Shown here: in pieces, positions 1 through 9,091 of the stretch
How positions within the stretch are numbered: the first letter of the stretch is position 1
How the letters are laid out: each line of letters starts with the position of its first letter
Source: Paenibacillus camelliae
GTDB taxonomy: Bacteria > Bacillota > Bacilli > Paenibacillales > Paenibacillaceae
DNA length: 64,000 bases
Direction of reading: 5' to 3'
Assembly (NCBI RefSeq): GCF_023715345.1
Contig: NZ_JAMBNY010000004.1
Location: forward strand, 186,001-250,000
Made by a program: the position numbers and the translations under genes
The notes under the pieces: generated by a model
Seen by the model: only the letters and a program-made list of their open reading frames with translations
Told to the model about the DNA's origin: nothing
The model's database searches: none

Positions 1-64
1 CTTAGAATTCAAGATGCATCGAAAGTAGAATAATGACACATTATAATACAAACCTACGAATAAT

Positions 65-106
65 ACTTATCCGACTGATTCTTATACAGTCGGATAAGTG
101 TTTTTT
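65..106 (+). terminator. Rho-independent terminator of an upstream gene
   Basis: A perfect 13-bp inverted repeat (ACTTATCCGACTG at 65-77 and its complement at 87-99) has a 9-nt loop and is followed by six T residues at 101-106. It most likely ends a gene lying before the window. Confidence 0.85.
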
Positions 107-558
107 ATTTGCACTAAAAATATATTTTATTGATCGTTTGCACTTTCTGCACATTTGTTTTACCTATCGGTTAATTGTGAACGAATTGTGAACTTACTGA
201 TATGGACATGAGATAAAAGAAGTAGTATTGCATGCGAATTAGGAATCATTTCTGATAGTTAATGAGTTGAAATTCTTTGTCCAATACTTTCTTTAGTAGA
301 AAAACTATAAATAACTGACATGATGTGTGGATTGAATATGGTGTCCAAGCATCGATTCTGGGTGAAATTTCAATTTATCTCAGTAACGTTAACAAACATG
401 ATGCTTAATATGATTAAATATAACATAATAGTGTTAGTTAATTTGACAATGGATTTTTCCAAAAAAAATTTGCACTAAATGCACACAAAAATCTTCCCAA
501 AATCTAAATTTAGGAGTATGCTGTATGTAACGACACGATCAGGTGATCGAATTCTAAA
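107..558. promoter_or_regulatory. AT-rich leader upstream of glutamate dehydrogenase with repeated motifs
   Basis: No gene is seen here. The motif TTGCACTNNNTGCACA occurs twice (138-153 and 470-485), and a related TTTGCACTAAA lies near 109-118. A tandem direct repeat AATTGTGAAC occupies 173-193. TTGACA at 443-448 is a possible -35 element, but no good -10 follows at normal spacing. The paired TGCAC motifs on both sides of a 300-nt AT-rich stretch suggest operator sites; the binding protein is unknown. Confidence 0.4.
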
Positions 559-1836
559 ATGAAGGGCAGATCTAATATGACAGTATCCGTTATTCAAGAA
601 ACTCTTAATCCTTATGAGATTGCACAACAGCAAGTAGATGCTGCAGCAGCTCTATTAAACTTGCCAGAACATATTGCGAACGTGTTAAAGCGCCCAATGC
701 GTGTGCTTACAGTAAACTTCCCAGTAAAAATGGACGATGGTTCTGTACGTGTGTTTGAAGGCTACCGTTCACAGCATAACGATGCGATCGGTCCTACTAA
801 AGGAGGAATTCGATTCCATCCGGATGTGACATTGGACGAAGTTAAAGCACTTTCTATGTGGATGAGCTTTAAATGTGGTGTAGTAGGTTTACCTTATGGC
901 GGCGGTAAAGGTGGCGTTATTTGTAACCCTCGCGAGCATAGCAAAGGTGAGCTAGAGCGTATTAGCCGCGGCTTTATGGAAGCTATCGCAGCATTTGTTG
1001 GTCCTCAAAAAGATATCCCAGCTCCAGACGTTTATACAAACGCTCAAACAATGGGCTGGATGATGGACACGTACAGCAAGCTTGCTGGCGTTAACTCTCC
1101 AGGTGTAATTACAGGAAAACCAATTATCCTTGGTGGATCTCAAGGTCGTAACGAAGCGACAGCACAAGGCTGTGTTTACACGATTCTTGCTGCGCTTGAG
1201 GATATGGGGAAATCACCAGCTGATGCAACAGTTGCAATTCAAGGATTTGGTAATGCAGGTCGTATTGCAGCGCGTTTGCTTGACGAAGCTGGCTGCAAAG
1301 TTGTTGCAGTTTCTGACTCTAAAGGCGGCATCTACGATCCAAATGGACTAGATCTTGCGAAAGTTGGAGAGCTTAAAGATAATGCTTCCATTCTAGATTA
1401 CGGTCAACAATATCATATCTCGAACGAGCAATTGCTTGAGCTTGACGTTACTGTTCTTGTGCCAGCTGCACTTGAGAACGTCATTACTTCAAAAAATGCA
1501 AATGATATTAAAGCAGCAATCGTAGCCGAAGCTGCGAATGGACCAACAACTCCAGGTGCAGATCGCATTCTAACGGAAAAAGGAATTATCGTTATTCCTG
1601 ACGTGCTTGCAAATGCAGGTGGCGTAACAGTTTCTTACTTCGAATGGGTTCAAAATTTGATGAATTATTACTGGAGCGAACAAGAAGTACTTGAAAAACT
1701 AGAAGTAAATATGATTAACTCTTATAAGGCAGTGCGCGATCTTGCGAAAGAATATGATGTAAATCTACGTAAGGCTGCTTATATGATCGCGATCAAACGC
1801 ATCTCTGCTGCTATGGAAGCAAGAGGTTGGGTTTAA
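559..1836 (+). CDS. gudB: NAD-type glutamate dehydrogenase
   Basis: This enzyme interconverts glutamate and 2-oxoglutarate plus ammonia in the cytoplasm. The 425 residues match the usual length of hexameric Firmicute GudB/RocG enzymes. The catalytic-lysine segment PYGGGKGG is near residues 112-119, and the Rossmann motif GFGNAG is at about 229-234. AGGTGAT at 541-547 supports the ATG at 559; an in-frame ATG at 577 has a poorer binding site. A 32-nt gap with its own ribosome binding site separates it from the DAP dehydrogenase, so the two are probably one operon. The family is certain; NAD preference and the GudB versus RocG label are inferred. Confidence 0.93.
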   Translation: MKGRSNMTVSVIQETLNPYEIAQQQVDAAAALLNLPEHIANVLKRPMRVLTVNFPVKMDDGSVRVFEGYRSQHNDAIGPTKGGIRFHPDVTLDEVKALSMWMSFKCGVVGLPYGGGKGGVICNPREHSKGELERISRGFMEAIAAFVGPQKDIPAPDVYTNAQTMGWMMDTYSKLAGVNSPGVITGKPIILGGSQGRNEATAQGCVYTILAALEDMGKSPADATVAIQGFGNAGRIAARLLDEAGCKVVAVSDSKGGIYDPNGLDLAKVGELKDNASILDYGQQYHISNEQLLELDVTVLVPAALENVITSKNANDIKAAIVAEAANGPTTPGADRILTEKGIIVIPDVLANAGGVTVSYFEWVQNLMNYYWSEQEVLEKLEVNMINSYKAVRDLAKEYDVNLRKAAYMIAIKRISAAMEARGWV

Positions 1837-1868
1837 TATTTACAACATAGAAAGGTGAGTTATACGTT

Positions 1869-2846
1869 ATGACAAATCGGATTCGCGTTGGAATCGTAGG
1901 ATACGGCAATTTGGGCCGTGGAGTTGAATTATCCATCGCGCAAAATCCGGATATGCAGTTGGATGCAATTTTCACTCGTAGAGACCCTGCAACGATCTCT
2001 TCGAGCACAAAAGCATATTCGATTGAAGAGGCAGCAAGTTTTGTAAATGACATTGATGTCATGATCCTATGCGGAGGCTCCGCAACAGATCTACCTGAGC
2101 AAGGACCACAGTTTTCTAAAATGTTTAACGTAGTAGACAGCTTCGATACGCATGCGCGTATTCCTGAATACTTTGATGCAGTCGATGCATCTGCACAAGA
2201 AGGCGGTAAGCTTGCAGTGATCTCGACTGGTTGGGATCCAGGTTTATTCTCAATGAATAGATTGCTGTTTGAATCAATTCTACCTGAAGGGAATGGCTAT
2301 ACATTCTGGGGCAAAGGCGTTAGCCAAGGTCACTCAGATGCCATCCGCCGAGTAGCTGGAGTTAAAGACGGCAAGCAATACACGATTCCAATGGAGGAAG
2401 CGGTGCAGCGTGTTCGTAACGGTGAAAACCCGGAGCTTACAACGCGTGAAAAGCATTTGCGTGAGTGCTTTGTCGTAGCTGAGGAAGGTGCTGATCTTGC
2501 GAAGATTAAGGATGAGATTGTTTCAATGCCTAACTACTTCGCGGATTATGAAACCATCGTACATTTCATTACTGAGGAAGAATTGAAGCAGAACCATTCT
2601 GCAATGCCGCATGGTGGTTATGTGCTTCGCAGTGGTAAAACTGGTCAAGATTCTACTCAAATTATGGAGTTCGGCTTAAAGCTAGGCAGCAACCCAGAGT
2701 TTACCTCTAGTGTGCTTGTTGCATATGCGCGTGCAGCATATAAGCTGCATAAAGAAGGGCAGAAGGGTGCTAAAACGGTATTCGATATTCCACTTGGATA
2801 CTTGTCACCTAAATCTGCTGCAGAGCTTCGTAAGGAATTATTGTAA
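1869..2846 (+). CDS. ddh: meso-diaminopimelate D-dehydrogenase
   Basis: It reductively aminates L-2-amino-6-oxopimelate (tetrahydrodipicolinate) to meso-diaminopimelate with NADPH and ammonia, a one-step shortcut to the cell-wall and lysine precursor. The N-terminal Rossmann motif GYGNLG is at residues 11-16. The segment STGWDPGLFSMNRLL and the 325-residue length are typical of Ddh. The start has a clear AAAGGTGAG binding site. It follows glutamate dehydrogenase closely, so two ammonia-assimilating dehydrogenases appear to be co-transcribed. A hairpin terminator follows. Confidence 0.92.
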   Translation: MTNRIRVGIVGYGNLGRGVELSIAQNPDMQLDAIFTRRDPATISSSTKAYSIEEAASFVNDIDVMILCGGSATDLPEQGPQFSKMFNVVDSFDTHARIPEYFDAVDASAQEGGKLAVISTGWDPGLFSMNRLLFESILPEGNGYTFWGKGVSQGHSDAIRRVAGVKDGKQYTIPMEEAVQRVRNGENPELTTREKHLRECFVVAEEGADLAKIKDEIVSMPNYFADYETIVHFITEEELKQNHSAMPHGGYVLRSGKTGQDSTQIMEFGLKLGSNPEFTSSVLVAYARAAYKLHKEGQKGAKTVFDIPLGYLSPKSAAELRKELL

Positions 2847-2854
2847 TAAGCAGT

Positions 2855-2895
2855 AGCTGGTCATGATAAGCAGGGTATCATGACCATGCTTTTAC
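2855..2895 (+). terminator. Probable terminator after ddh
   Basis: TGGTCATGATA (2858-2868) pairs perfectly with TATCATGACCA (2876-2886) around a 7-nt loop. A short broken T tract follows. It begins 11 nt after the ddh stop codon. Confidence 0.7.
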
Positions 2896-3120
2896 TCTTC
2901 ATTTGTATAATGTGAATAGAAATTTGCATTTGTCTAATAACGTGAACCCATCCTTTCTTTAATTCAAGTCATAAATGAATGATCAGCTCAACATTTCCAT
3001 CACTTCACATTCCAATGGGATGAGGTAGTGATAGAGATGTTGAGCTTTGCTGTACATATAAACATTAAGCACCAAAGCATATGCTACCGATGAGCGAATC
3101 TGTTAAAATGGTGGAATAAA

Positions 3121-3293
3121 GGTTGAATATAGCTAGGAACTGAGAAGCGCAGCTACACGTTTTCGAAGGAAACGGCGGCGAATGCATGAGCTTGTTATTG
3201 GTACGTGAGCACTGGAAGGTCCGGCTGAATTCAATATTCGAAGTCGAGTAATCTCACAGTTCAACCTCGTGATCAAAGGTGTGCGATTTGAAC
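3121..3293 (-). repeat. Element I copy A1 (degenerate, interrupted apex)
   Basis: Reading on the minus strand, this copy keeps the inner P1L side (TTTGATCACGAGG), a P3-like ATTCG..CGAA hairpin and the TCACGTACCAA loop side. Between the two halves of the long hairpin lies about 40 nt that other copies lack (roughly 3153-3192, including TTTTCGAAGGAAA). The outer P1 partner is not recognisable, so this looks like a decayed or interrupted copy. Confidence 0.6.
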
Positions 3294-3310
3294 AACCTAT
3301 TCCAATAAAA

Positions 3311-3478
3311 GTTTAAAAAGATCAGCTTTCAGCACCGAGAAGGTTGGATGAAGCTAGGGAGTGAAGCGCGGAACGTACGTTATTAGTACGTGAGCACTGT
3401 AAGTCCCGGCTGAGTTCAAGATTCGAAGTCGAGTAAGCTATCTGCAATACATCGTGATCAAAGCTGGGCTTTTTAAAC
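3311..3478 (-). repeat. Element I copy A2 (complete)
   Basis: The outer arms GTTTAAAAAG..CAGCTTT (3311-3329) and AAAGCTG..CTTTTTAAAC (3460-3478) pair at 17 of 19 positions. Inside are the P3-like hairpin, and at the apex ACGTAC and GTACGT facing each other across 7 nt. The right arm ends 20 nt before the deoC start codon and just upstream of its ribosome binding site, so this element lies in the deoC leader. Confidence 0.8.
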
Positions 3479-3498
3479 ATCCCCTAAAGGAAGGAAGA

Positions 3499-4185
3499 AT
3501 GAATGTGGATAGAAGAGATCTAGCATCAACCCTCGACCACACACTGCTCAAGCCAGATGCAACCGAGCAGGCGATTATATCGCTTTGTGAGGAGGCGGCT
3601 GAACATAGCTTTGCAACGGTTTGTGTTAATCCTTGCTGGGTAAAGCTTGCTGCGAAGCAACTGCAAGGCGCTGAGCAAGTTGGGATTACGACTGTTGTTG
3701 GATTTCCATTAGGAGCTGCTTCCAGTGCAAGTAAGGCTATGGAAACGAAGCAGGCGGTTGAGGATGGAGCAACAGAAATTGACATGGTTCTAAATATCGG
3801 CTATTTAAAAAGCCGGATGCTAAACGCAGTTAAGTCAGATATTGAAGCGGTTGTTGCTGCTGCGGGTGATCGAGCACTTGTTAAGGTTATACTAGAAACA
3901 TGCTTACTAACCAATGATGAAATTATTGAAGCGTGTAAGCTTTCAGTAGAAGCTGGAGCACAATATGTAAAGACATCGACTGGTTTTAGCTCAGGCGGTG
4001 CGACGACCGAGCATATTCAGCTAATGCGTGCCACCGTAGGTCCAAATATCGGTGTTAAGGCATCAGGCGGTATTCGGGATTATGAAACAGCAATTGCGAT
4101 GCTGGAAGCTGGTGCAAGTAGAATCGGTGCGAGCAGCAGTGTAGCAATTGTGAATAGAATGGACGCAAAGCAAGACGGTTATTAA
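3499..4185 (+). CDS. deoC: Deoxyribose-phosphate aldolase
   Basis: It cleaves 2-deoxyribose 5-phosphate to glyceraldehyde 3-phosphate and acetaldehyde in deoxynucleoside catabolism. The TIM-barrel signature includes the Schiff-base lysine in YVKTSTGF (K158) and VKASGGIR (K187), and EIDMVLNIG is present. I start at the ATG preceded by AAGGAAGG. An upstream in-frame GTG at 3454 lies inside the repeat A2 and would add 15 unlikely residues. The resulting 228 residues fit the family. It stands alone, without deoxynucleoside kinase or phosphorylase genes beside it. Confidence 0.92.
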   Translation: MNVDRRDLASTLDHTLLKPDATEQAIISLCEEAAEHSFATVCVNPCWVKLAAKQLQGAEQVGITTVVGFPLGAASSASKAMETKQAVEDGATEIDMVLNIGYLKSRMLNAVKSDIEAVVAAAGDRALVKVILETCLLTNDEIIEACKLSVEAGAQYVKTSTGFSSGGATTEHIQLMRATVGPNIGVKASGGIRDYETAIAMLEAGASRIGASSSVAIVNRMDAKQDGY

Positions 4186-4188
4186 TAT

Positions 4189-4226
4189 AACGAAGGGTTT
4201 TTCGTTCTTACGCGGAGGCTCGCGTA
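4189..4226 (+). other. Two small hairpins before the terminator
   Basis: AACGAA (4189-4194) pairs with TTCGTT (4201-4206), and TACGCG (4209-4214) pairs with CGCGTA (4221-4226). They sit between the deoC stop and the strong bidirectional terminator. Their role is unknown. Confidence 0.4.
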
Positions 4227-4238
4227 CAATATATACAC

Positions 4239-4272
4239 AAAAGGCTTGCGTCCTCAGTGACGCAAGCCTTTT
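4239..4272. terminator. Bidirectional terminator between deoC and the parvulin gene
   Basis: A perfect 14-bp stem (AAAAGGCTTGCGTC and its complement) with a 6-nt loop is flanked by A and T runs. It can serve deoC on the plus strand and the convergent gene on the minus strand. Confidence 0.88.
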
Positions 4273-4284
4273 GCTTGTCCAAAA

Positions 4285-5349
4285 TTATTCTGCTGCAGGT
4301 TCATTCGCTGCAGAGTCGTTTGCTGGAGTATCGTTTGTTGCTGGTACTTCAGCTGCTTTATCTTCTACAAGGTTATTCGTAATTTTTGCTTTAGAACGAA
4401 GATCCTCTGTATATGTGCTATTATTCGCATAAATTTCTTCATTAATTAGCTTAACCTTAATAGCATCCTTCATCGTATCAAAGTTAGCCTCAGTCGCTTC
4501 TTGGTAGTCAGTTTTAAGGATAATATGGTAACCGAACTCCGTTTCCACAATATCGCTTAGCTCATTAACTTCAAGCGCGAATGCCGCTTCAGAGAATTGA
4601 GGTACCATCTCCTCATAAGTGAAGAAGCCAAGATCGCCGCCAGTTGTCGCAGTGCCATCAGTACCGTACTGCGCTGCTAATTCAGCAAAGTCTGCTCCAT
4701 CTTTTAATTGAGCAAGAATATCCTCAGCCAGTGCCTTGTCCGTTACAAGGATATGAGAAGCTTTAACCTTTTCCGCGGAACCGCCTAAGTTACTTTTGTT
4801 CTCATCGAAATACGTTTGAACTTCTTCATCTGTTACTTCAACAGTATCTTGAAGCAATAGACGTACAAGGGTTTGTAGTTTAAGTTCGTTTTTAAGATCG
4901 TCCTCAGTCATGCCATAGTAAGATAGGAAGCTTTGGAAATTCTCTTCAGAGCCGTAATCAATTTTTAGAGCTGCAATGTCAGCTGAAAGGTCTGCATCTG
5001 TAAGCTTAATGTTTTTAGCTTTAGCTTCTTGTCCAACAACCTCTTCCGTAATCATACGATCAAGCACGCTTGTAATGCTGTCTCCATAATATTGCTGAAG
5101 TGTGCCAAGTAAATCCTTTTGTGTAATTTTCGTACCATTAACTGTTGCAAGTGTTTCTTCCTTGTTGCCCCCGATTGGGAAGATAATCACTAATATTAGC
5201 GCTATCGCTAATATGATGGATGCGATCATCCAAAAAGGATTGTTTTTTGAGCCCCCACCGTTTCTTTCATTGTTGTTAACGATAGGTGCGTTACCCGCAA
5301 CCTCATTGTTTTCTGAGAATTGCTGAGATTGCGTTTCTTTATTATCCAT
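4285..5349 (-). CDS. Membrane-anchored parvulin-type peptidyl-prolyl isomerase (PrsA/SurA-like)
   Basis: This is probably an extracytoplasmic foldase for secreted proteins. A charged, Asn-rich cytoplasmic N-terminus is followed by one hydrophobic segment (about residues 40-58), a SurA-like chaperone region (about 65-190) and a parvulin domain (about 197-280) with ASHILV, GGDLGFF and FGYHIILK. There is no lipobox, so it is a type II membrane protein rather than a PrsA lipoprotein. The C-terminal 30 residues are Ala/Glu/Asn-rich and probably disordered. AGAGGAG precedes the start. The direct substrate is unknown. Confidence 0.85.
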   Translation of the reverse strand: MDNKETQSQQFSENNEVAGNAPIVNNNERNGGGSKNNPFWMIASIILAIALILVIIFPIGGNKEETLATVNGTKITQKDLLGTLQQYYGDSITSVLDRMITEEVVGQEAKAKNIKLTDADLSADIAALKIDYGSEENFQSFLSYYGMTEDDLKNELKLQTLVRLLLQDTVEVTDEEVQTYFDENKSNLGGSAEKVKASHILVTDKALAEDILAQLKDGADFAELAAQYGTDGTATTGGDLGFFTYEEMVPQFSEAAFALEVNELSDIVETEFGYHIILKTDYQEATEANFDTMKDAIKVKLINEEIYANNSTYTEDLRSKAKITNNLVEDKAAEVPATNDTPANDSAANEPAAE

Positions 5350-5434
5350 TCAATTGAACTCCTCTCAAATATAAAAGTCTGTTAATACTATAACAAATTT
5401 CTTTACGAAAAACATTAATATAAGCTTAAATAAT

Positions 5435-5535
5435 AAAGCGCTTTAGGGATATGACGAATAAACTCGAATAATGTCGAAAAAATCGACAATTTATTGCTCG
5501 AAGGTAATTGTAAAGCGCTATTTAAAGGTTATAAT
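5435..5535 (+). promoter_or_regulatory. Promoter with AAAGCGCT boxes and a long inverted repeat before the c-di-GMP cluster
   Basis: TTGTAA (5508-5513), a 16-nt spacer and TATAAT (5530-5535) form a plausible promoter for the 5591 gene. AAAGCGCTTT (5435-5444) and TAAAGCGCTA (5511-5520) resemble the core of CcpA cre sites, and the second overlaps the -35/spacer. Between them lies an imperfect inverted repeat (5464-5501) with TGTCGA facing TCGACA across five A residues. Neither box fully matches the cre consensus, so the regulator is uncertain. Confidence 0.5.
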
Positions 5536-5590
5536 GTTGTATATAATTGTTGCATTAATCTTTATTTACGGATCGTAGTGGAGGGTTATT

Positions 5591-7594
5591 TTGGTTTTAT
5601 TAACGGGAAGTTACAACATATGGATCGTCGCATTGTCGCTTATTATCGCCTTTTTTACATCGTACCAAGCATTAGGGCTTACAAAAAAGGTTACGATGCT
5701 ACAACATAAAATTACATGGATATGGTTAATTATTGCAGGCTTTGTTATGGGCTGTGGCATATGGACCATGCATTTTGTTGGAATGATTGCCTTTCACTTG
5801 CCTATTCCGATAGACTATCATTTTGGAAAATCTCTTATATCAGTTTTGGCTAGTATCGGGGCATCAATGCTAGCATTTTACGTGACGAGTAAGAAAGCAT
5901 CTCAAGGCAAGCTGCTGCTTGCAAGTCTTTTTATGGCCTCAGGCATTGTAACGATGCATTATGTCGGTATGTCCTCTATGATGAATGAATTTATGACAAT
6001 TAGCTATGATCCTATCATGTGGACTCTCTCAGCAGTTATTGCATTTATAGCCTCCTATGCAGCACTAAATCTCTTTATGAGAATGAAGAAGAAAGGAAGC
6101 TTCCTTCATCGAGCAGCTGCTGCATTGCTTATGGCTTTTGCAGTAACTGGCATGCACTATGTAGGGATGGAGGCAAGCTCTTTCTGGTGCATTGATCCCG
6201 CATATATAACCCAGCAGGCACAGATGCAGGCTCCTGCTAGATTGCTCATTACTGTACTTGTTGTAATTGTAGTTATTATCTTGCTGACCTGGCTGGCGCA
6301 AGTATGGGAGCAATTAATTTATAAGAGAATGGCATATACCGATTCCTTGACTGGACTTAATAATCGACATGCCATGAACGAATTTTTCAAAACAACCTCC
6401 TTAGTAAATCGTAAGCAAGCTGTCCTGTTTATTGATCTGGATCAATTCAAATACATTAATGACACACTAGGACATGATGTCGGAGATCAATTAATACAGC
6501 ATGTGGGTGATAAGCTTAGAAGGTATGCAGAACCTCCGAAGCGAGTATTTCGCATGGGCGGAGATGAATTTATGATTGTCATTCCATATAACGAGAAGAA
6601 AGAGGTTCATCAAGCAGCGAAGCAGCTGCTGCAGGAAATTAGTTCACCTATATTACTAGGAAAGCACCAGCTTGAAGTAACCTGCAGCATTGGTGTGAGC
6701 TATGCAGTAGAGCACGGAATTACGAAGAATAGCCTGCTGAAAGCAGCGGACACGGCGATGTATTACTCGAAAAAATTAGGTAAGAACCAATATTGCGAGT
6801 ACTCCAAGGAAATGGAAGATAAAGTGATACGCAGGCTCGAGATTGAAAAAGGGCTGCGCGACGCTCTTGCGAAGAAAGAATTTCAATTATATTATCAGCC
6901 CAAATGGGACATTAATACGAATCGTCCGATAGGCTTTGAAGCACTGCTTCGCTACACTAGTCCGGTGATCGGTGCTGTGACGCCTGATGAATTTATCCCG
7001 ATTGCTGAAGAAACGGGGCTTATATTGCCCATAACAGAATGGGCACTTAGCACAGCATGCAAGGACTGTTATGAGTGGAATATAGATAGTGATGATGAAT
7101 TAGTCGTTTCTGTCAATTTATCTAGTAAAATAATAGAGTCAAACCGTCTAAGTGACATGACAAAACGTGCACTAGAACAAACAAAGCTATCTCCACATCT
7201 ATTAGAGCTTGAAATTACGGAGCAGATGCTGATGAACTGTGGAGCTGCTGTGAAGGAACAAATCGAACCGTTGCAGAAGCTAGGTGTTAAATTGTCGATG
7301 GATAACTTTGGCTCGGGTTATTCCTTCTTAGGGTCGCTCGAGGAGCTTCAATTTCAAACATTAAAAATCGATAAAAAGTATATTGAGCAATTTGAGTTGC
7401 CTACAAAGCAAGCCATTGTGCGCTCTATTATAGGGCTGGCTAAGCAATTGCAAATTCAGCTTATTGCGGAAGGTGTGGAGACAGAGTCGCAGCTGCAGTT
7501 TATACAAGCAGCAGGCTGTCATTTGGCGCAAGGATTTTACTTTAAGAGGCCAATGCCGTTCAATGAGATTGGAACATGGATTAAGGAGCTGTAA
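5591..7594 (+). CDS. MHYT-GGDEF-EAL membrane cyclic-di-GMP enzyme
   Basis: A predicted membrane sensor is joined to c-di-GMP synthesis and degradation domains. The MHYT integral-membrane sensor (about residues 1-235) has three M-H-(F/Y)-V-G-M motifs near residues 60, 122 and 188. The GGDEF domain has an intact GGDEF at 323-327. The EAL domain begins near 415 with EALLR at 450-454. In the EAL domain the usual DDFG metal site reads DNFG (571-574), so phosphodiesterase activity may be weak or lost. The TTG start is supported by GGAGGG 5 nt upstream. It is followed at 38 nt by the HD-GYP gene. Confidence 0.9.
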   Translation: MVLLTGSYNIWIVALSLIIAFFTSYQALGLTKKVTMLQHKITWIWLIIAGFVMGCGIWTMHFVGMIAFHLPIPIDYHFGKSLISVLASIGASMLAFYVTSKKASQGKLLLASLFMASGIVTMHYVGMSSMMNEFMTISYDPIMWTLSAVIAFIASYAALNLFMRMKKKGSFLHRAAAALLMAFAVTGMHYVGMEASSFWCIDPAYITQQAQMQAPARLLITVLVVIVVIILLTWLAQVWEQLIYKRMAYTDSLTGLNNRHAMNEFFKTTSLVNRKQAVLFIDLDQFKYINDTLGHDVGDQLIQHVGDKLRRYAEPPKRVFRMGGDEFMIVIPYNEKKEVHQAAKQLLQEISSPILLGKHQLEVTCSIGVSYAVEHGITKNSLLKAADTAMYYSKKLGKNQYCEYSKEMEDKVIRRLEIEKGLRDALAKKEFQLYYQPKWDINTNRPIGFEALLRYTSPVIGAVTPDEFIPIAEETGLILPITEWALSTACKDCYEWNIDSDDELVVSVNLSSKIIESNRLSDMTKRALEQTKLSPHLLELEITEQMLMNCGAAVKEQIEPLQKLGVKLSMDNFGSGYSFLGSLEELQFQTLKIDKKYIEQFELPTKQAIVRSIIGLAKQLQIQLIAEGVETESQLQFIQAAGCHLAQGFYFKRPMPFNEIGTWIKEL

Positions 7595-7632
7595 GACGAA
7601 CTGAGATAGAGAATAGGAACGGAGGAACATCT

Positions 7633-9069
7633 ATGCGTTCTCGCAGACTCGTGCTGCTTCAGCTAGGACTAGCAATGATTATACCTATTATTATTTATTA
7701 TTGGTTGCAACAACTGCCCTTTAATCATGATACAATCAAGCATTCCTCTTTCATATATATGATAGGTATGGTGGCCTTGTTAGCTATCATTATTTCGGTT
7801 GTGATAGGAGTAGTCGCTCATCAAATTAGAAATATAAAGGTATTGTTTGTATCCCTTGCTTATGCATCGATTGGCGGTATGCTCATTCTTCACGGATTAT
7901 CGATACCGAGGCTTGGAGCAGTATCAGAGCAGCATTTTTACTTGTACGCACAGCTTGCATTAGTGCTATCGTCATGCTGGCTATGGCTGAGCTCACTTTC
8001 AGCAGATCATATGCTTGTCAGATACTTGATTAAGCATAGAAAAAAGCTGATGCCAATATCGTGCGCAGCTATGGTCGTTGTCGGTTTAGTTATCTGGATC
8101 GCTGAAAGCAATGAAGGTAACGTTATCTTATTCCATGATCATACAATTCGTCTAACGACGCTCATCATTTTGCTCTTGAACACGTGGACCGTTTATCGGC
8201 ATCTCATTACCTATATGGCTTCACGGTTTTCTATACAGCTCGCTATCGTGTACAGTACAGGCTGGCTGAATACAGCTCAAGTGGTGCTTGCTACGACTTC
8301 TCCTAACGGCATCGGCTGGTGGGTGCATCACATACTATTGTTCTTGTCCATGATGGTTCTGATGATCGTTATCGTGAATGAATACTCGAACAATGAATCA
8401 CTTAAGGATTTAGTGAAGCAGCTGTATCGTGCCGATCCTGATCGATGGATTCAAACCTATATGACGCAAAGTGTTAGTGAGCTAGTGAAGAAAACAGAAG
8501 CAAAGGATGCCTATACTGCGGGCCATAATTACCGCGTAACGGTCTATGCTTTGAAGCTAGGTGAGGAGATGGGACTTTCCTCATCGCAGTTAAAGTCGAT
8601 TGCGCAGGGTGGGCTAGTCCATGATGTTGGGAAAATATTTATTCCCGACTACGTGCTTAATAAGCCTGGTAAGCTAACCGATGATGAACGCAGGCTAATT
8701 GAAAAGCATCCGCTGGATGGCTATAACATGTGTAGGCAGATTGGATTTATGATTGAGGAGCTGGCTATCATTCGTTCCCATCATGAGAAGTGGAACGGCA
8801 CAGGATATCCAGACAAGCTGTCGGGAGAATCTATCCCTCTAGTCGCTCGCGTCACAGCGATCGCAGACGTATTCGATGCGTTAACATCATCACGTTCCTA
8901 TCGAAGAGCAATGTCATTAGAGAAAGCGATGAGCATCATTAATGAGGAAAGCGGAGAGCATTTTGATCCGCGCTGTGTTGAAGCTTGGAAGAAGCTCATA
9001 GATGAAGAAAAAGATTTCTTTGAACAAATGCTATCTAGTCATAGCAAGCCAAGTAGCGCTACTAGCTAG
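7633..9069 (+). CDS. Membrane HD-GYP domain protein, probable cyclic-di-GMP phosphodiesterase
   Basis: Several hydrophobic segments fill residues 5-250 and resemble a multi-pass membrane sensor. A cytoplasmic HD-GYP domain follows with GGLVHDVGKIFIP (HD at 330-331), HP at about 359, HH at 383-384 and NGTGYP at 388-393. This domain family hydrolyses c-di-GMP to GMP. A GGAGG site precedes the ATG. It lies between a GGDEF-EAL protein and a large hybrid kinase with gaps of 38 and 22 nt, so the three are probably one transcript. What the membrane part senses cannot be read from sequence. Confidence 0.9.
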   Translation: MRSRRLVLLQLGLAMIIPIIIYYWLQQLPFNHDTIKHSSFIYMIGMVALLAIIISVVIGVVAHQIRNIKVLFVSLAYASIGGMLILHGLSIPRLGAVSEQHFYLYAQLALVLSSCWLWLSSLSADHMLVRYLIKHRKKLMPISCAAMVVVGLVIWIAESNEGNVILFHDHTIRLTTLIILLLNTWTVYRHLITYMASRFSIQLAIVYSTGWLNTAQVVLATTSPNGIGWWVHHILLFLSMMVLMIVIVNEYSNNESLKDLVKQLYRADPDRWIQTYMTQSVSELVKKTEAKDAYTAGHNYRVTVYALKLGEEMGLSSSQLKSIAQGGLVHDVGKIFIPDYVLNKPGKLTDDERRLIEKHPLDGYNMCRQIGFMIEELAIIRSHHEKWNGTGYPDKLSGESIPLVARVTAIADVFDALTSSRSYRRAMSLEKAMSIINEESGEHFDPRCVEAWKKLIDEEKDFFEQMLSSHSKPSSATS

Positions 9070-9091
9070 CGATAGATGGGAGGATTGACCG

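Noticed and set aside
3454-3498. A longer deoC starting at GTG 3454
   Set aside because: The start lies inside element I copy A2 and adds residues foreign to DeoC; AAGGAAGG marks the ATG at 3499.
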